Of a stretch of DNA of 64,000 bases, positions 1 to 8,263 are shown one piece after another (within the stretch, counting starts at the first letter, position 1; every line of letters begins with the position of its first letter). A model generated the notes under the pieces. That model was not told the origin of the DNA and did not search any database. It worked only from the letters and a program-made list of their open reading frames with translations. This DNA is from Neolewinella maritima (GTDB taxonomy: Bacteria > Bacteroidota > Bacteroidia > Chitinophagales > Saprospiraceae). The translations under genes and the position numbers were made by a program. The stretch is from contig NZ_CAKLPZ010000001.1 of the NCBI RefSeq assembly GCF_923081025.1, forward strand, positions 1,426,001 through 1,490,000, given 5' to 3'.

Positions 1-477
1 GATTAGGATGTTACTGGGCGGTATGATCAATCCAGTAGTCGAGGAGGTGATGTTTACCGCAGCGGAGAATTCCTTGCTGTACCCTTCCTTTTCCATCGCC
101 TTGCCCACCGTGCCACCCACCGCCGATGCGGCCGCGGCCGCCGAGCCCGCAATGGCGCCAAAAAGCATCGCGGCGATTATGTTGACGTGGGCCAGTCCGC
201 CGGGAAGACTGCCCACCAGCGAGCGGGCGAACGCAATGAGCCGCCGGGCAATGCCCCCGCGGTTCATGATCTCACCAGCCAGGATAAAAAAGGGTATGGC
301 CAGGAGTCCGAAGCTGTCGAGACCCGTGGCGGTCTGTTGCGCTACGGTTGTCAGTGCCGGTAGTGCTGGAATACTGACCAGCATGGTTATGGTAGCACTG
401 ATGCCGATGCACCAGGCAATGGGCATACCCAGACCGATCAGGACGACGAAGGAAAGTACGAGAATAGCGACTTCCAT
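1..477 (-). CDS. dctM: TRAP transporter large permease (DctM), partial
   Basis: This is the N-terminal 159 residues of the large membrane subunit of a tripartite ATP-independent periplasmic (TRAP) transporter; the rest lies beyond the left edge of the window. Translation starts MEVAILVLSF and runs through very hydrophobic segments with the family's typical stretches GIPFFILAGEIMN-like (here AIPFFILAGEIMNRGGIARR), an AMLFGAIAGSAAA segment near residues 110-122 and a TTGLIIPPSN segment at the truncated end. The start codon overlaps the dctQ stop by one base (TAATG), so the two are translationally coupled. DctM forms the sodium-coupled import channel. Its place at the end of a uronate catabolic operon suggests that hexuronates are the substrate, which is inference. 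Confidence 0.93.
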   Translation of the reverse strand, partial: MEVAILVLSFVVLIGLGMPIAWCIGISATITMLVSIPALPALTTVAQQTATGLDSFGLLAIPFFILAGEIMNRGGIARRLIAFARSLVGSLPGGLAHVNIIAAMLFGAIAGSAAAAASAVGGTVGKAMEKEGYSKEFSAAVNITSSTTGLIIPPSNILI

Positions 478-908
478 TAGCGGGGAGTAATTAGGTCGGG
501 GAGGCGGTAAAAAATAATGAGCAGACCACTCAGGGGTACGACGGCGTACACTACCGACATGGGGAGGCCCAGAGCTGGAGAAGTCTGCCCAAGCGCAGCA
601 GTAAGTAATACCAGGCGGGTGCCACCCACTACGAGTACCGCAAGGGCGAACAGGATAATCAGGGCGGCAATCAAGCGGACCGGCTTATTCGCTAGCAGAT
701 CGATGGAAAGGTGCATCCGCTGTCCACTGGCGTAGGCCGCCCCCAGGATCCCAATCCAGATAAGCAGGAAACGGGCGAGCTCTTCGGACCAGCTAGCCTG
801 GTCAGCCATCACATAGCGCGTGAAAACCCCCCAGAGGACATCCAGCGTCATTACGGCAAGCATAACGACAAGGACTCCACCGAGGAGTCGATCTACCTTA
901 GTTTTCAC
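477..908 (-). CDS. dctQ: TRAP transporter small permease (DctQ)
   Basis: This is a 143-residue protein with four predicted membrane helices (about residues 7-28, 44-62, 80-102 and 118-137), the normal size and topology of a TRAP small permease. The family signature WSEELARFLLIW lies at residues 40-51, followed by an RMHLSID stretch that resembles the conserved HxxxD region. It pairs with the large permease DctM to form the inner-membrane translocator. The gene overlaps dctP by 11 bases upstream and dctM by one base downstream, so the three TRAP subunits are cotranscribed and probably translationally coupled. Confidence 0.93.
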   Translation of the reverse strand: MKTKVDRLLGGVLVVMLAVMTLDVLWGVFTRYVMADQASWSEELARFLLIWIGILGAAYASGQRMHLSIDLLANKPVRLIAALIILFALAVLVVGGTRLVLLTAALGQTSPALGLPMSVVYAVVPLSGLLIIFYRLPDLITPR

Positions 909-1878
909 GTGCTGCCATAGTTTGTATCTGTTGAATCAGGGGATAGATCACCGGATCATCCCGGTAGCTTTCCAGAATGGCAGCGGTCTGCTCCATGAAG
1001 GGTGCCTTGTCCGGGCGGATGATCTCCACGCCATTAGCGATAACGGCCTCCAGTGCTTCCTGCTCGGCTTCTTGCCACAGTTTGCGCTGAAAGACGACGG
1101 CCTCATCTGCAGCCTCCTGAACCCAGGTCTGCTCCTGGGCGCTCAGGCGCTGCCAGGCTTCGGTACCGATGATGAGTATATCCGGGGTGGCAGTATGCTC
1201 ATCCAGCGTATAGTACTTGCACACTTCGTAGTGACGGCTGGTGTAGAAGCTCGGTGGATTGTTCTCCGCCCCATCGACGACACCCTGCTGCAGGGCCGTG
1301 TAGAGCTCGCCGTATGAAATAGGCGTAGGGGAGCCGCCCAGCGCTTTAACCATCGTGATGGCGGTATTGCTAAGTTGCACACGGATTTTCTGCCCCTCCA
1401 GATCGGTCGGTGTACGTACGGGCCGGTCCTTGGTGTAAAACGAACGCTGGCCGGCATCGAAGTAGGCCAGTCCGCGCAGTCTGAACTGTTCACTCTCCGT
1501 AAGCAGCTCACGGCCGAGGGGGCTATCCTGAAACTTGTATACGTGCTCGCGGCCCGTAAATAGGTAGGGCAGGGACAGCACCGCCGTAGCGGGAGCAAAG
1601 TTTTCCAGTACGGCCGCCGATACTTTGGTCATCGCCATGCTACCAATCTGCACCAGTTCCAGACACTGTCGTTCGCTACCCAGCTGCTGATTGGGGTAAA
1701 TAGACAGGGTGACTGTGCCACCGGACTTCTCCGCCAGCGCCTCGGCCATAAATTCCATGCCGAGGTGTACCGGATGACCGGTGTCCAGACCGTGCCCCAG
1801 GTGAAGTACGGTTCCTGCGTTCTTGTCCGCGCAGCCCAGAACAGTCAGTAGGAGGAGTATAGCGACGCCCAATCTCAC
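898..1878 (-). CDS. dctP: TRAP transporter substrate-binding lipoprotein (DctP family)
   Basis: This is the periplasmic solute receptor of the TRAP system, 326 residues. The N-terminus is a lipoprotein signal peptide ending in the lipobox TVLGC with Cys16 as the lipidated residue, so the receptor is tethered rather than freely soluble. The mature part has the DctP hallmarks: the KIRVQLS segment with Arg166, which in this family usually salt-bridges the ligand carboxylate, and the region SYGELYTALQQGVVDGAEN ending at about residue 206. Because uxaC, kdgK and kdgA lie directly upstream, the ligand is probably a hexuronate such as glucuronate or galacturonate (inference from context). It overlaps kdgA by 4 bases (ATGA) and dctQ by 11. 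Confidence 0.94.
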   Translation of the reverse strand: MRLGVAILLLLTVLGCADKNAGTVLHLGHGLDTGHPVHLGMEFMAEALAEKSGGTVTLSIYPNQQLGSERQCLELVQIGSMAMTKVSAAVLENFAPATAVLSLPYLFTGREHVYKFQDSPLGRELLTESEQFRLRGLAYFDAGQRSFYTKDRPVRTPTDLEGQKIRVQLSNTAITMVKALGGSPTPISYGELYTALQQGVVDGAENNPPSFYTSRHYEVCKYYTLDEHTATPDILIIGTEAWQRLSAQEQTWVQEAADEAVVFQRKLWQEAEQEALEAVIANGVEIIRPDKAPFMEQTAAILESYRDDPVIYPLIQQIQTMAAREN

Positions 1879-2543
1879 GAGCGCAGGGTTTTGGCCGTAG
1901 CTAGCGCGTTGCGCACGTTTTCGGTGAGTCCGTCCATATCCCGATCCTTGAACACCGAGCTTCCGATCAGTTGAGATCCCAAACCAACGCAGACCGCACC
2001 GGCTTTGAACCAGCCCGTAAGATTGTCCAGCTCGGTGGTGACCCCGCCGGTGGGCATGATGCTGGTCCAGGGCTGCGGCCCGCGGATCGCCTTGATAAAC
2101 TCCGGTCCGTACACGCTTCCGGGAAAGAGCTTTACAATTTCGCAGCCCAGCTCCTCCGCGCGGCCGATCTCAGACAGTGTAGCACAGCCAGGCAGGTAGG
2201 GCACCTTGCGGCGGTTGCACGTCAACGCTACATCCTCCCGTAAGGAGGCAGAAACGATGAAGTCGGCCCCCAACTGCATGAACAGGGCGGCCGTTGCGGC
2301 ATCGTTAATCGAGCCTACGCCGAGCACCATTTCGGGCAGCTCCTGGCGGACGTACAGGCTAAGCTCCCGGAACGTCTCGTGCGCAAAGTCGCCACGATTA
2401 GTAAATTCCATGATATGACCGCCCGCGGCGTGGCAGGCGGACAGAATTTGTTTGCCCAGGTCGGCGTCGGCGTGGTAGAACAGTGGCATGATGCCCTGCG
2501 CGTGGATCGTTGTGAGTGTTTCGAGGCGGGTGTGAAGGGACAA
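1875..2543 (-). CDS. kdgA: 2-keto-3-deoxy-6-phosphogluconate aldolase
   Basis: This class I aldolase (222 residues) splits 2-keto-3-deoxy-6-phosphogluconate into pyruvate and glyceraldehyde 3-phosphate, the last step of the uronate branch of the Entner-Doudoroff route. The Schiff-base lysine is Lys138 in EIVKLFPGS, the family's glutamate is Glu46 in MEFTNRG, and the phosphate-binding PTGGV loop is near residues 163-168. The length fits the family. Homologues often also act on 2-keto-4-hydroxyglutarate. It is 42 bases downstream of kdgK, its direct metabolic predecessor, and overlaps dctP by 4 bases. Confidence 0.95.
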   Translation of the reverse strand: MSLHTRLETLTTIHAQGIMPLFYHADADLGKQILSACHAAGGHIMEFTNRGDFAHETFRELSLYVRQELPEMVLGVGSINDAATAALFMQLGADFIVSASLREDVALTCNRRKVPYLPGCATLSEIGRAEELGCEIVKLFPGSVYGPEFIKAIRGPQPWTSIMPTGGVTTELDNLTGWFKAGAVCVGLGSQLIGSSVFKDRDMDGLTENVRNALATAKTLRS

Positions 2544-2585
2544 GTAGAGCGTATTTAAGTGATGAGCGTAATAGGGTAATCTAGC

Positions 2586-3620
2586 CTAGCGGCTGACGCG
2601 GCCGCTGCCGTCACCATCGACCAGTTTGAGCACTTCGTCTACGGTGACCAGGTTAGCATCTCCGTAAATAGTGTGCTTCAGGCAGGAAGCTCCTACAGCG
2701 AAGTCCAGGGCACGCTGCTTGTCGTCTTTGTAGGTGAGCAGACCGTAGATGAGTGCTGACATGAAGCTATCGCCACCCCCGACCCGGTCCACGATATCCG
2801 TGATCTGGTAGGTCTCCGTTTCGAATAGTGTCTCCCCGTCGTAGAGCACACCCGCCCAGCTGTTGTGGCTGGCACTGATCGAACCCCGTAGGGTAGTAAT
2901 GGTCATCTTGCAGCGGGGGAAGCGCTTCATCAGTTCCTTCAGTACAGGAAGGTACTTGGTACCGTCCACCGCTCCACCAGCCGTTACGTCTACCTCTTCG
3001 GGGTGTAGGCCAAAGTGCTTTTCAGCATCTTCTTCGTTGCCCAGAATGACATCGCAACCCTCTACGAGGGCGGGCATAACTTCCTGTGGGTCTTTGCCGT
3101 AGTTCCAGAGCTTCTTGCGGTAGTTGAGGTCGGTGGATACGGGCACCCCTAACCGGTTGGCGGCCTGTATGGCTTCCAGACAGGCATCGGCCGCACCCTG
3201 GCTTAGAGCGGGGGTGATGCCGGTCCAGTGAAACCAGTCGGCATCCTTGAATACTTCGTCCCAGTCTACCATACCTTTTTCGATGGTAGCCATTCCGGAG
3301 TACGCACGGTCGTATACAACCTTACTGCCCCGCTGCACGGCACCCATCTCCAGGAAGTAGATCCCCAGGCGCTCGCCACCCCGGATGATGTGCTGGGTCT
3401 GCACGTTGCGCTTACGCAGTTCCATGAGCGCACAGTTGCCGATGTCGTTGTCGGGCAGCCGGGTTACGAAGTGGGCGTCCAGGCCAAAATTGGCCAGCGC
3501 TACGGCTACGTTGCTTTCGCCGCCGCCATAGATGACATCGAACTGCTGTGCCTGGGAAAAACGTAGGTGACCGGGGGGAGTAAGGCGGAGCATAATCTCT
3601 CCGAAGGTGACGACTTTCAT
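2586..3620 (-). CDS. kdgK: 2-keto-3-deoxygluconate kinase (PfkB family)
   Basis: This is a 344-residue PfkB/ribokinase-family sugar kinase. It shows the N-terminal substrate loop YGGGESNVAVALANFG at about residues 31-46 and the C-terminal anion-hole motif DRVGGGDSF with the catalytic Asp284. The expected reaction is ATP-dependent phosphorylation of 2-keto-3-deoxygluconate to give the substrate of the aldolase encoded next. Sequence alone places it only in the PfkB sugar kinases; the flanking uxaC and kdgA genes decide the specificity. Its start overlaps the uxaC stop by 4 bases (ATGA). Confidence 0.93.
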   Translation of the reverse strand: MKVVTFGEIMLRLTPPGHLRFSQAQQFDVIYGGGESNVAVALANFGLDAHFVTRLPDNDIGNCALMELRKRNVQTQHIIRGGERLGIYFLEMGAVQRGSKVVYDRAYSGMATIEKGMVDWDEVFKDADWFHWTGITPALSQGAADACLEAIQAANRLGVPVSTDLNYRKKLWNYGKDPQEVMPALVEGCDVILGNEEDAEKHFGLHPEEVDVTAGGAVDGTKYLPVLKELMKRFPRCKMTITTLRGSISASHNSWAGVLYDGETLFETETYQITDIVDRVGGGDSFMSALIYGLLTYKDDKQRALDFAVGASCLKHTIYGDANLVTVDEVLKLVDGDGSGRVSR

Positions 3621-5035
3621 TTAGGAAAATTGAAGTAGTTGAGTGCGTTGGTATAGCAAATATCTTGGATCATCTTGCCGATGAAGGGCCGGTCGTCCGG
3701 CAGCATTCCGCGCCCGATGTCGTTACCGATCATGTTGCATAGCAGCCGGCGGAAGTATTCGTGACGGGGGAAGGATAGGAAAGACCGGCTATCGGTGAGC
3801 ATGCCCACGAAGCGACTCAGTAGGCCCATATTGGACAGCACATTGAGCTGGTCTTCCATACCATCTAGCTGGTCCAGGAACCACCAGGCGGCCCCGTACT
3901 GCATCTTACCCGCTACGCTGCCGTCGTTGAAGTTGGCAACCATGGTAGCCAGCACGGCATTGTCGGCCGGATTGAGGTTGTAGACGATCGTCTTGGCGAG
4001 CTGGTCGGTGGTGTCCAGGGTGTTGAGCAGACGCTGTAGTCCAGGAGCCTGACGGTAATCTCCAATACTATCCACACCTGCGTCCGCGCCCAGGGTGTCG
4101 AGGATGCGGCTGTTGTTATTGCGCATCGCGCCGAGGTGGAACTGCTGTACCCAGCCCCGTTGGTGGTAGGCCTTGCCCAGTTCGATGAGCACGGCGGTCT
4201 GGAACACCTGCGCTTCGTGGGGGGTGACGTTCTTCCCGCTACGCCGTCGGGCAAACACCTGCGTCAGCTCACCTTCCGTGTAGTCCACGTCGTACAGCCG
4301 GGTCAGTCCGTGATCGGCTACCCGCCCGTCTAGCGCATGGAAGTAGTCGATACGCTGGATCAAGACCTCCAGCAGATCGGTATAACTATCGATATCCCGA
4401 TCCGCCACGTCGGCCAGTCGGTCAATGTAATCGTTGTAGCCCGCTCCGTCGATCGCCAGCGCCTTATCGGGGCGAAAGCCCGGATAAACCCGTATTCCGT
4501 ACCCCTCTTCACGCAGCGCACGGTGGTGCTCCAGGCTGTCGGTGGGATCGTCCGTAGTGCAAACGATGCGCACATCCATCTGCTCCAATAGTCCACGAAC
4601 CCTGAATTTAGGTTCATGCAACCGATTGCCAACGTGGTCGTAAATAGTGTCGGCGTTGTCCGGACCCAGCAGATCGCTGATCCCAAAATACCGGTCCAGC
4701 TCCAGGTGCGACCAGTGGTACAGGGGGTTGCGCATGGTGTAGGGTAGGGTAGCAGCCCAGTTGGCGTGCTTCTGCCGGTCGGTAGCCGAGCCCGTGATAC
4801 CGGATTCCGGAATACCGTTAGCGCGCATCGCCCGCCACTTGTAGTGATCGCCCCGCAGCCAGACGTCCGTCAGGCTGGTAAACTGATGGTTCGTAGCGAT
4901 CTGCTCAGGAGAAAGGTGGCAGTGGTAGTCCATAATGGGCATACCTGCAGCGTAGTCATGGTACAGCTCACGGGCCGCCGCGGATTCCAACAGAAAATCA
5001 GGGGCAACCAGCGGATTCGTAGTGGGAGTAGTCAT
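3617..5035 (-). CDS. uxaC: Glucuronate isomerase (uronate isomerase)
   Basis: This 472-residue enzyme of the amidohydrolase superfamily converts D-glucuronate to D-fructuronate and D-galacturonate to D-tagaturonate, the first cytoplasmic step of hexuronate breakdown. The metal-binding HxH is seen at residues 38-40 in MDYHCHLSP, and the UxaC-typical stretch VCTTDDPTDSLEHH follows in the middle. The size matches the family. It is the first gene of the six-gene operon ending in dctM. Only 26 bases separate it from the photolyase stop, and a TATATTGC element (5043-5050, minus strand) just before the ATG could be a weak -7 box for its own promoter. Confidence 0.95.
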   Translation of the reverse strand: MTTPTTNPLVAPDFLLESAAARELYHDYAAGMPIMDYHCHLSPEQIATNHQFTSLTDVWLRGDHYKWRAMRANGIPESGITGSATDRQKHANWAATLPYTMRNPLYHWSHLELDRYFGISDLLGPDNADTIYDHVGNRLHEPKFRVRGLLEQMDVRIVCTTDDPTDSLEHHRALREEGYGIRVYPGFRPDKALAIDGAGYNDYIDRLADVADRDIDSYTDLLEVLIQRIDYFHALDGRVADHGLTRLYDVDYTEGELTQVFARRRSGKNVTPHEAQVFQTAVLIELGKAYHQRGWVQQFHLGAMRNNNSRILDTLGADAGVDSIGDYRQAPGLQRLLNTLDTTDQLAKTIVYNLNPADNAVLATMVANFNDGSVAGKMQYGAAWWFLDQLDGMEDQLNVLSNMGLLSRFVGMLTDSRSFLSFPRHEYFRRLLCNMIGNDIGRGMLPDDRPFIGKMIQDICYTNALNYFNFPK

Positions 5036-5061
5036 CTGGACGGCAATATAGGCATCCGCTA

Positions 5062-6696
5062 CTAGCTTCTGCGTGCCGCCGGACGTTTTCTTGGTCCCTT
5101 GCGACTACCGTGTTTTGCAAACACCCGCTGATTAATCTCCTCGCCGCCCGGACGGTACTTTAGATCGTTGAGTAGTTTTTTGTAGGCTACGGCCCGTGAT
5201 TTTCGCTCTACCCGCACGGGGGGGTAGCTGCCCAATCCCCGCTCGGGATCGCGCTGTACGATCTCCTTCACGGTAAACTCCCGAAGTTCAGGCACCCAGC
5301 GATGTACGAACGTACCTTCCTTATCGTGGTCCAGGAGTTGCTTTTCCGGACTATAGGTCCGTAGCGTATTGATCCCCACCATACCCGCTTGCATCTGCAG
5401 TTGCGAGAGGTGGATACCGGGTTCGTAGTCCGTGTACAGGCGCGCCATTCCCTTATCGATACTGCGAAAGTCCAGGTGCAACAGGTGCGTGGCGGCGCTC
5501 GTGATCATCGCCCGCATCCGGAAGTTCATAAAGCCAGTGGTAGCCATACAGCGCATGCAGGCATCTACCATCGGCCAGCCCGTACGCCCACTGAGCCAGG
5601 CAGTAAGGTGCTCCGGCTTGTTTTCTAACTTTAACTCCCAAAAGTTTGGATTCAGTGGACGGTCCTCCATTTCCACTTCGGTCTCCAACCGCTGAGTAAA
5701 ATGATCGTGCCAGTGCAGCCGGCTCAAAAAGCTACGCAGGTTGCGCGCCATGGCCTTACTCCAGGGGTCACCCGCAGCCTTCAACTCCTCGACCCGTTTA
5801 CTCACGCGTTGATATACCGTTCGCACGCTGATCGTACCCCAGGCGAAGTGGACACTCAGCCTACTACAGTTATAAAATGCGGAGTTGGGAGAACTCATTC
5901 CCTTGCTGTAGTTGATCCCGCGCGCTTCCAGGAAGGTATGTAGCGTCAGTGCAGCGGCATCTTCGTTTACTGGTTGGATATATGACTGTTGTTCCTCATT
6001 CAGTGTTTTCTTAAAATGCATCATTTTCATTGGTCCTTCGGCCAGGACACCGAGCCACTCGGGTTTATGCATCCACTTGTCCGGAGTCAGCGTTGCGGTC
6101 GGGGGCGGGGCCGCCGGTGCAGGGGGACTACTATTGTCAGGAGAACGAACGGAATCTATACCCTGAAGCTGCACGATAGTACGGTACACATCGGGTACCC
6201 GTAGTCGGTCGATTCCCGGGGGTACCGCCAGCAGATCCGCCCGCGTAAAGGCTTCCCAAGCCTTGTGGCGTTCATTCCGATCCACCTTGCCGCGAAAGAC
6301 CGCAAACTGCTGGTACTCGGTCCACTCCACCCCATGTGTCTGGCACCAGCTAGCCACCGCCCGATCCCGGCTGTAGGTACGGGCACCCCCGGTCTCCATA
6401 TGACTCACCAGATGAGTAATTGGACGCAGCCGATGGAGCTGGTCCAGATAGTCCACCACTTCAGCGTGTGCGAACGCTAGGGTACCGCCTGCCGACGTGA
6501 TGTTCTTATGCAAGCCGTTGAAGGCGTCACACTGGGCGTGTACGTGAAAGGCACTGGTTTCCGGCGCATCTAGCGCGGAAGGCTCAAGAATGAAGACCGG
6601 CATGACACTGCTGTGGTCGCGCAGCGCCGCGGTGAGGGCAGGGTTATCGTAGAGTCGGAAGTCGCGCTTGAGCCAGTAGATGCAGTTAGTAGCCAT
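5062..6696 (-). CDS. Divergent photolyase/cryptochrome-family flavoprotein
   Basis: This 544-residue protein has an N-terminal DNA-photolyase (antenna) domain beginning with YWLKRDFRLYDNPAL and a C-terminal FAD-binding domain with TGWPMVDACMRCM, NFRMRAMI, DYEPGIHLSQLQMQ and RWVPEL motifs. The family repairs UV-induced pyrimidine dimers with blue light or acts as a photoreceptor. Compared with classical class I photolyases the segment that normally reads NNGGWQWA is replaced by GIHLSQLQM, so the FAD-proximal tryptophan is missing. A basic tail (GPRKRPAARRS) ends the protein. I chose ATG 6696 because the family begins with this MxxxxxYWLKRD pattern. An in-frame ATG at 6759 would add 21 unlike-family residues. 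The substrate is uncertain. Confidence 0.88.
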   Translation of the reverse strand: MATNCIYWLKRDFRLYDNPALTAALRDHSSVMPVFILEPSALDAPETSAFHVHAQCDAFNGLHKNITSAGGTLAFAHAEVVDYLDQLHRLRPITHLVSHMETGGARTYSRDRAVASWCQTHGVEWTEYQQFAVFRGKVDRNERHKAWEAFTRADLLAVPPGIDRLRVPDVYRTIVQLQGIDSVRSPDNSSPPAPAAPPPTATLTPDKWMHKPEWLGVLAEGPMKMMHFKKTLNEEQQSYIQPVNEDAAALTLHTFLEARGINYSKGMSSPNSAFYNCSRLSVHFAWGTISVRTVYQRVSKRVEELKAAGDPWSKAMARNLRSFLSRLHWHDHFTQRLETEVEMEDRPLNPNFWELKLENKPEHLTAWLSGRTGWPMVDACMRCMATTGFMNFRMRAMITSAATHLLHLDFRSIDKGMARLYTDYEPGIHLSQLQMQAGMVGINTLRTYSPEKQLLDHDKEGTFVHRWVPELREFTVKEIVQRDPERGLGSYPPVRVERKSRAVAYKKLLNDLKYRPGGEEINQRVFAKHGSRKGPRKRPAARRS

Positions 6697-6823
6697 ACTA
6701 TTCAGACCGAACAGAGGAATAAAGGTTCGATACTGTGCGATCGTGCAAGGTGGCCGCAACTAGCGAGTAGCTTGACAGCATTTTAAGGTCACCCCCTACG
6801 TTAATTCCCCACACCTTTGCACC

Positions 6824-7387
6824 ATGCTACCCGAGCAGCTCATTACCGATCGCTTACTCCTCAGTCCACCCGCACTGGCGGACGCATCGGCCATCATCGC
6901 GCTGGCTAACGATCCCCTGATCGCGGAAATGACCCTGGCGATCCCCTCGCCGTACGGGGAAGCGGACGCCGTACAATTTCTACACCTGGTAAATACAGCC
7001 AGGAAGACGGAGACAGGCTTCATTTACGCCATCCGCTCCCCGGAACAGCGGTCCTTTATGGGGGCGGTGGGGCTGCATTTGCATAAAAAGTACGGCCACG
7101 CTGAAATAGGCTATTGGATTGGCGCACCCCATCGCGGACAGGGATACGTGGCGGAGGCCGTAGGCGCGGTGATCGACGCCGGCTTCGGGTACACGGAGCT
7201 GCAACGCATCCATGCCATTCACCGCATTGATAATGCTGCATCCGGGGGAGTATTGCTGCACAACCGCATGACGCTGGAGGCTACACTGGACGACTACATG
7301 GTCAAAAACGGTATACCGCAGACCGTGCGGTCCTACCGCATTCTACGGCCTGAATGGGAAGCACGACGTACGCAGAAAGCGAATTAA
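6824..7387 (+). CDS. GNAT-family N-acetyltransferase (RimJ/RimL type)
   Basis: This is a 187-residue acetyltransferase resembling the ribosomal-protein alanine N-acetyltransferases (RimJ/RimL/YdaF group). It opens with the typical LITDRLLLSPPALAD strand-helix start, has the acetyl-CoA binding signature IGYWIGAPHRGQGYVAEA near residues 95-112, and the NAAS motif after AIHRID. The acceptor (protein terminus or small molecule) cannot be told from the sequence. A CACCTTTG element (6812-6819) ends four bases before the ATG, which would give an almost leaderless mRNA if it is the -7 box. Confidence 0.85.
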   Translation: MLPEQLITDRLLLSPPALADASAIIALANDPLIAEMTLAIPSPYGEADAVQFLHLVNTARKTETGFIYAIRSPEQRSFMGAVGLHLHKKYGHAEIGYWIGAPHRGQGYVAEAVGAVIDAGFGYTELQRIHAIHRIDNAASGGVLLHNRMTLEATLDDYMVKNGIPQTVRSYRILRPEWEARRTQKAN

Positions 7388-7404
7388 AAAATTTATTCAA
7401 ACAA

Positions 7405-7436
7405 TTTGTATATATTTTATCCTTCCTGTACCTTGC
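7405..7436 (+). promoter_or_regulatory. Bacteroidota-type promoter for the 7444 small gene
   Basis: TTTG at 7405-7408, a 20-base spacer and TACCTTGC at 7429-7436 match the Bacteroidota consensus TTTG-N19/20-TAnnTTTG with one mismatch. The ATG at 7444 starts 8 bases after the -7 box, so the transcript would have almost no leader. This supports 7444 as the start of the small gene and argues against an in-frame ATG at 7354. Confidence 0.6.
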
Positions 7437-7443
7437 GCCCATT

Positions 7444-7665
7444 ATGACGATCAAACTACTGAGCTGCGATGCGATCCGTCCGGACCGTCGCGCCATTTCC
7501 CGCACCATCGAGGACATTGCTGACGATGTGGACAGCAACCTGGCCGCTGAGTTCACTGACATTCTGCTAGCGGGTTCTCCCGTCGATATCGAAGTCTCCT
7601 TCAACGAGAGTTCCGCCTACCGGGCGCTGCGTAAGCTTGACATCGATTACGAGCTGGTCGAGTAA
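7444..7665 (+). CDS. Small conserved-looking protein of unknown function
   Basis: This is a 73-residue acidic soluble protein (MTIKLLSCDAIRPDRR...) without signal peptide or membrane segment. I do not recognise a family. The C-terminal half predicts an alpha-beta arrangement ending AYRALRKLDIDYELVE. Its stop codon overlaps the start of the downstream S4-domain gene by one base (TAATG), and it has a good promoter directly before the ATG, so it is probably real and cotranscribed with the Hsp15-like gene. That hints at a role linked to ribosomes or RNA, but this is context only. A longer in-frame start at 7354 lies upstream of the promoter and is not favoured. Confidence 0.65.
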   Translation: MTIKLLSCDAIRPDRRAISRTIEDIADDVDSNLAAEFTDILLAGSPVDIEVSFNESSAYRALRKLDIDYELVE

Positions 7666-8063
7666 TGGACAAGGTCCGAATAGATAAATGGCTCTGGGCC
7701 GTGCGCATCTTCAAGAGCCGCACGCTAGCCACCGATGTGGTTAAGAAAGGCAAGGTCCGGCTCAACGGAGACCCCGTCAAACCGAGCAGTAACGTCACGG
7801 TCGGTGACCGGCTTACGGTGGTCAAGGAAGGCTTCAACCTGGACCTCGAGGTCGTCAAGCTGCTCAACAAAAGGGTGGGCGCTCCCCTTGCCATAACGGC
7901 CTACCTCAATCATACTACGGACGATGAGATGAACAAGTACAAGGACTGGTTCGTCGGAAAATCCAAGGGAGAACACCGGGAGAAAGGACTCGGCCGACCC
8001 ACAAAGCGGGAGCGCCGCGATCTGGAGGGATTCAAGGAAGATGTTTTTGGTGACGAAGGGTAG
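7665..8063 (+). CDS. hslR: S4-domain RNA-binding protein, Hsp15-like
   Basis: This 132-residue protein carries an N-terminal S4 RNA-binding domain (VRIDKWLWAVRIFKSRTLA through GKVRLNGDPVKPS, residues 4-43) followed by a charged, lysine- and arginine-rich tail. It matches the Hsp15/HslR family, which binds free 50S subunits carrying a stalled nascent chain and helps recycle them. The RIDKWLWxxRxFKxRxxA signature and the length are typical. It overlaps the preceding small gene by one base and so is probably translated from the same mRNA. A region of about 200 bases without genes follows it, in which I see no terminator or other clear element. Confidence 0.9.
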   Translation: MDKVRIDKWLWAVRIFKSRTLATDVVKKGKVRLNGDPVKPSSNVTVGDRLTVVKEGFNLDLEVVKLLNKRVGAPLAITAYLNHTTDDEMNKYKDWFVGKSKGEHREKGLGRPTKRERRDLEGFKEDVFGDEG

Positions 8064-8263
8064 GGGTGGGGTAGTGCTTTAGTTCCGCGGTTACCTGGTT
8101 CGGTGAGAAGTGCTGGATAGCTCGGCATACTTAGAGGTGGTTGGGTGCTGTTGATGCAGTCTTGCATTGCCTATCGCAGCTATCAACATAGGACTACCAG
8201 GTCACCGTACTACCATACTACAGAACTATCCCACTACCTTAGCCCATTCAATCCCATCCACTC

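Noticed and set aside
8-490. Open frame of 160 residues on the plus strand at the left edge
   Set aside because: It is antisense to dctM, whose frame reads a clear TRAP permease.
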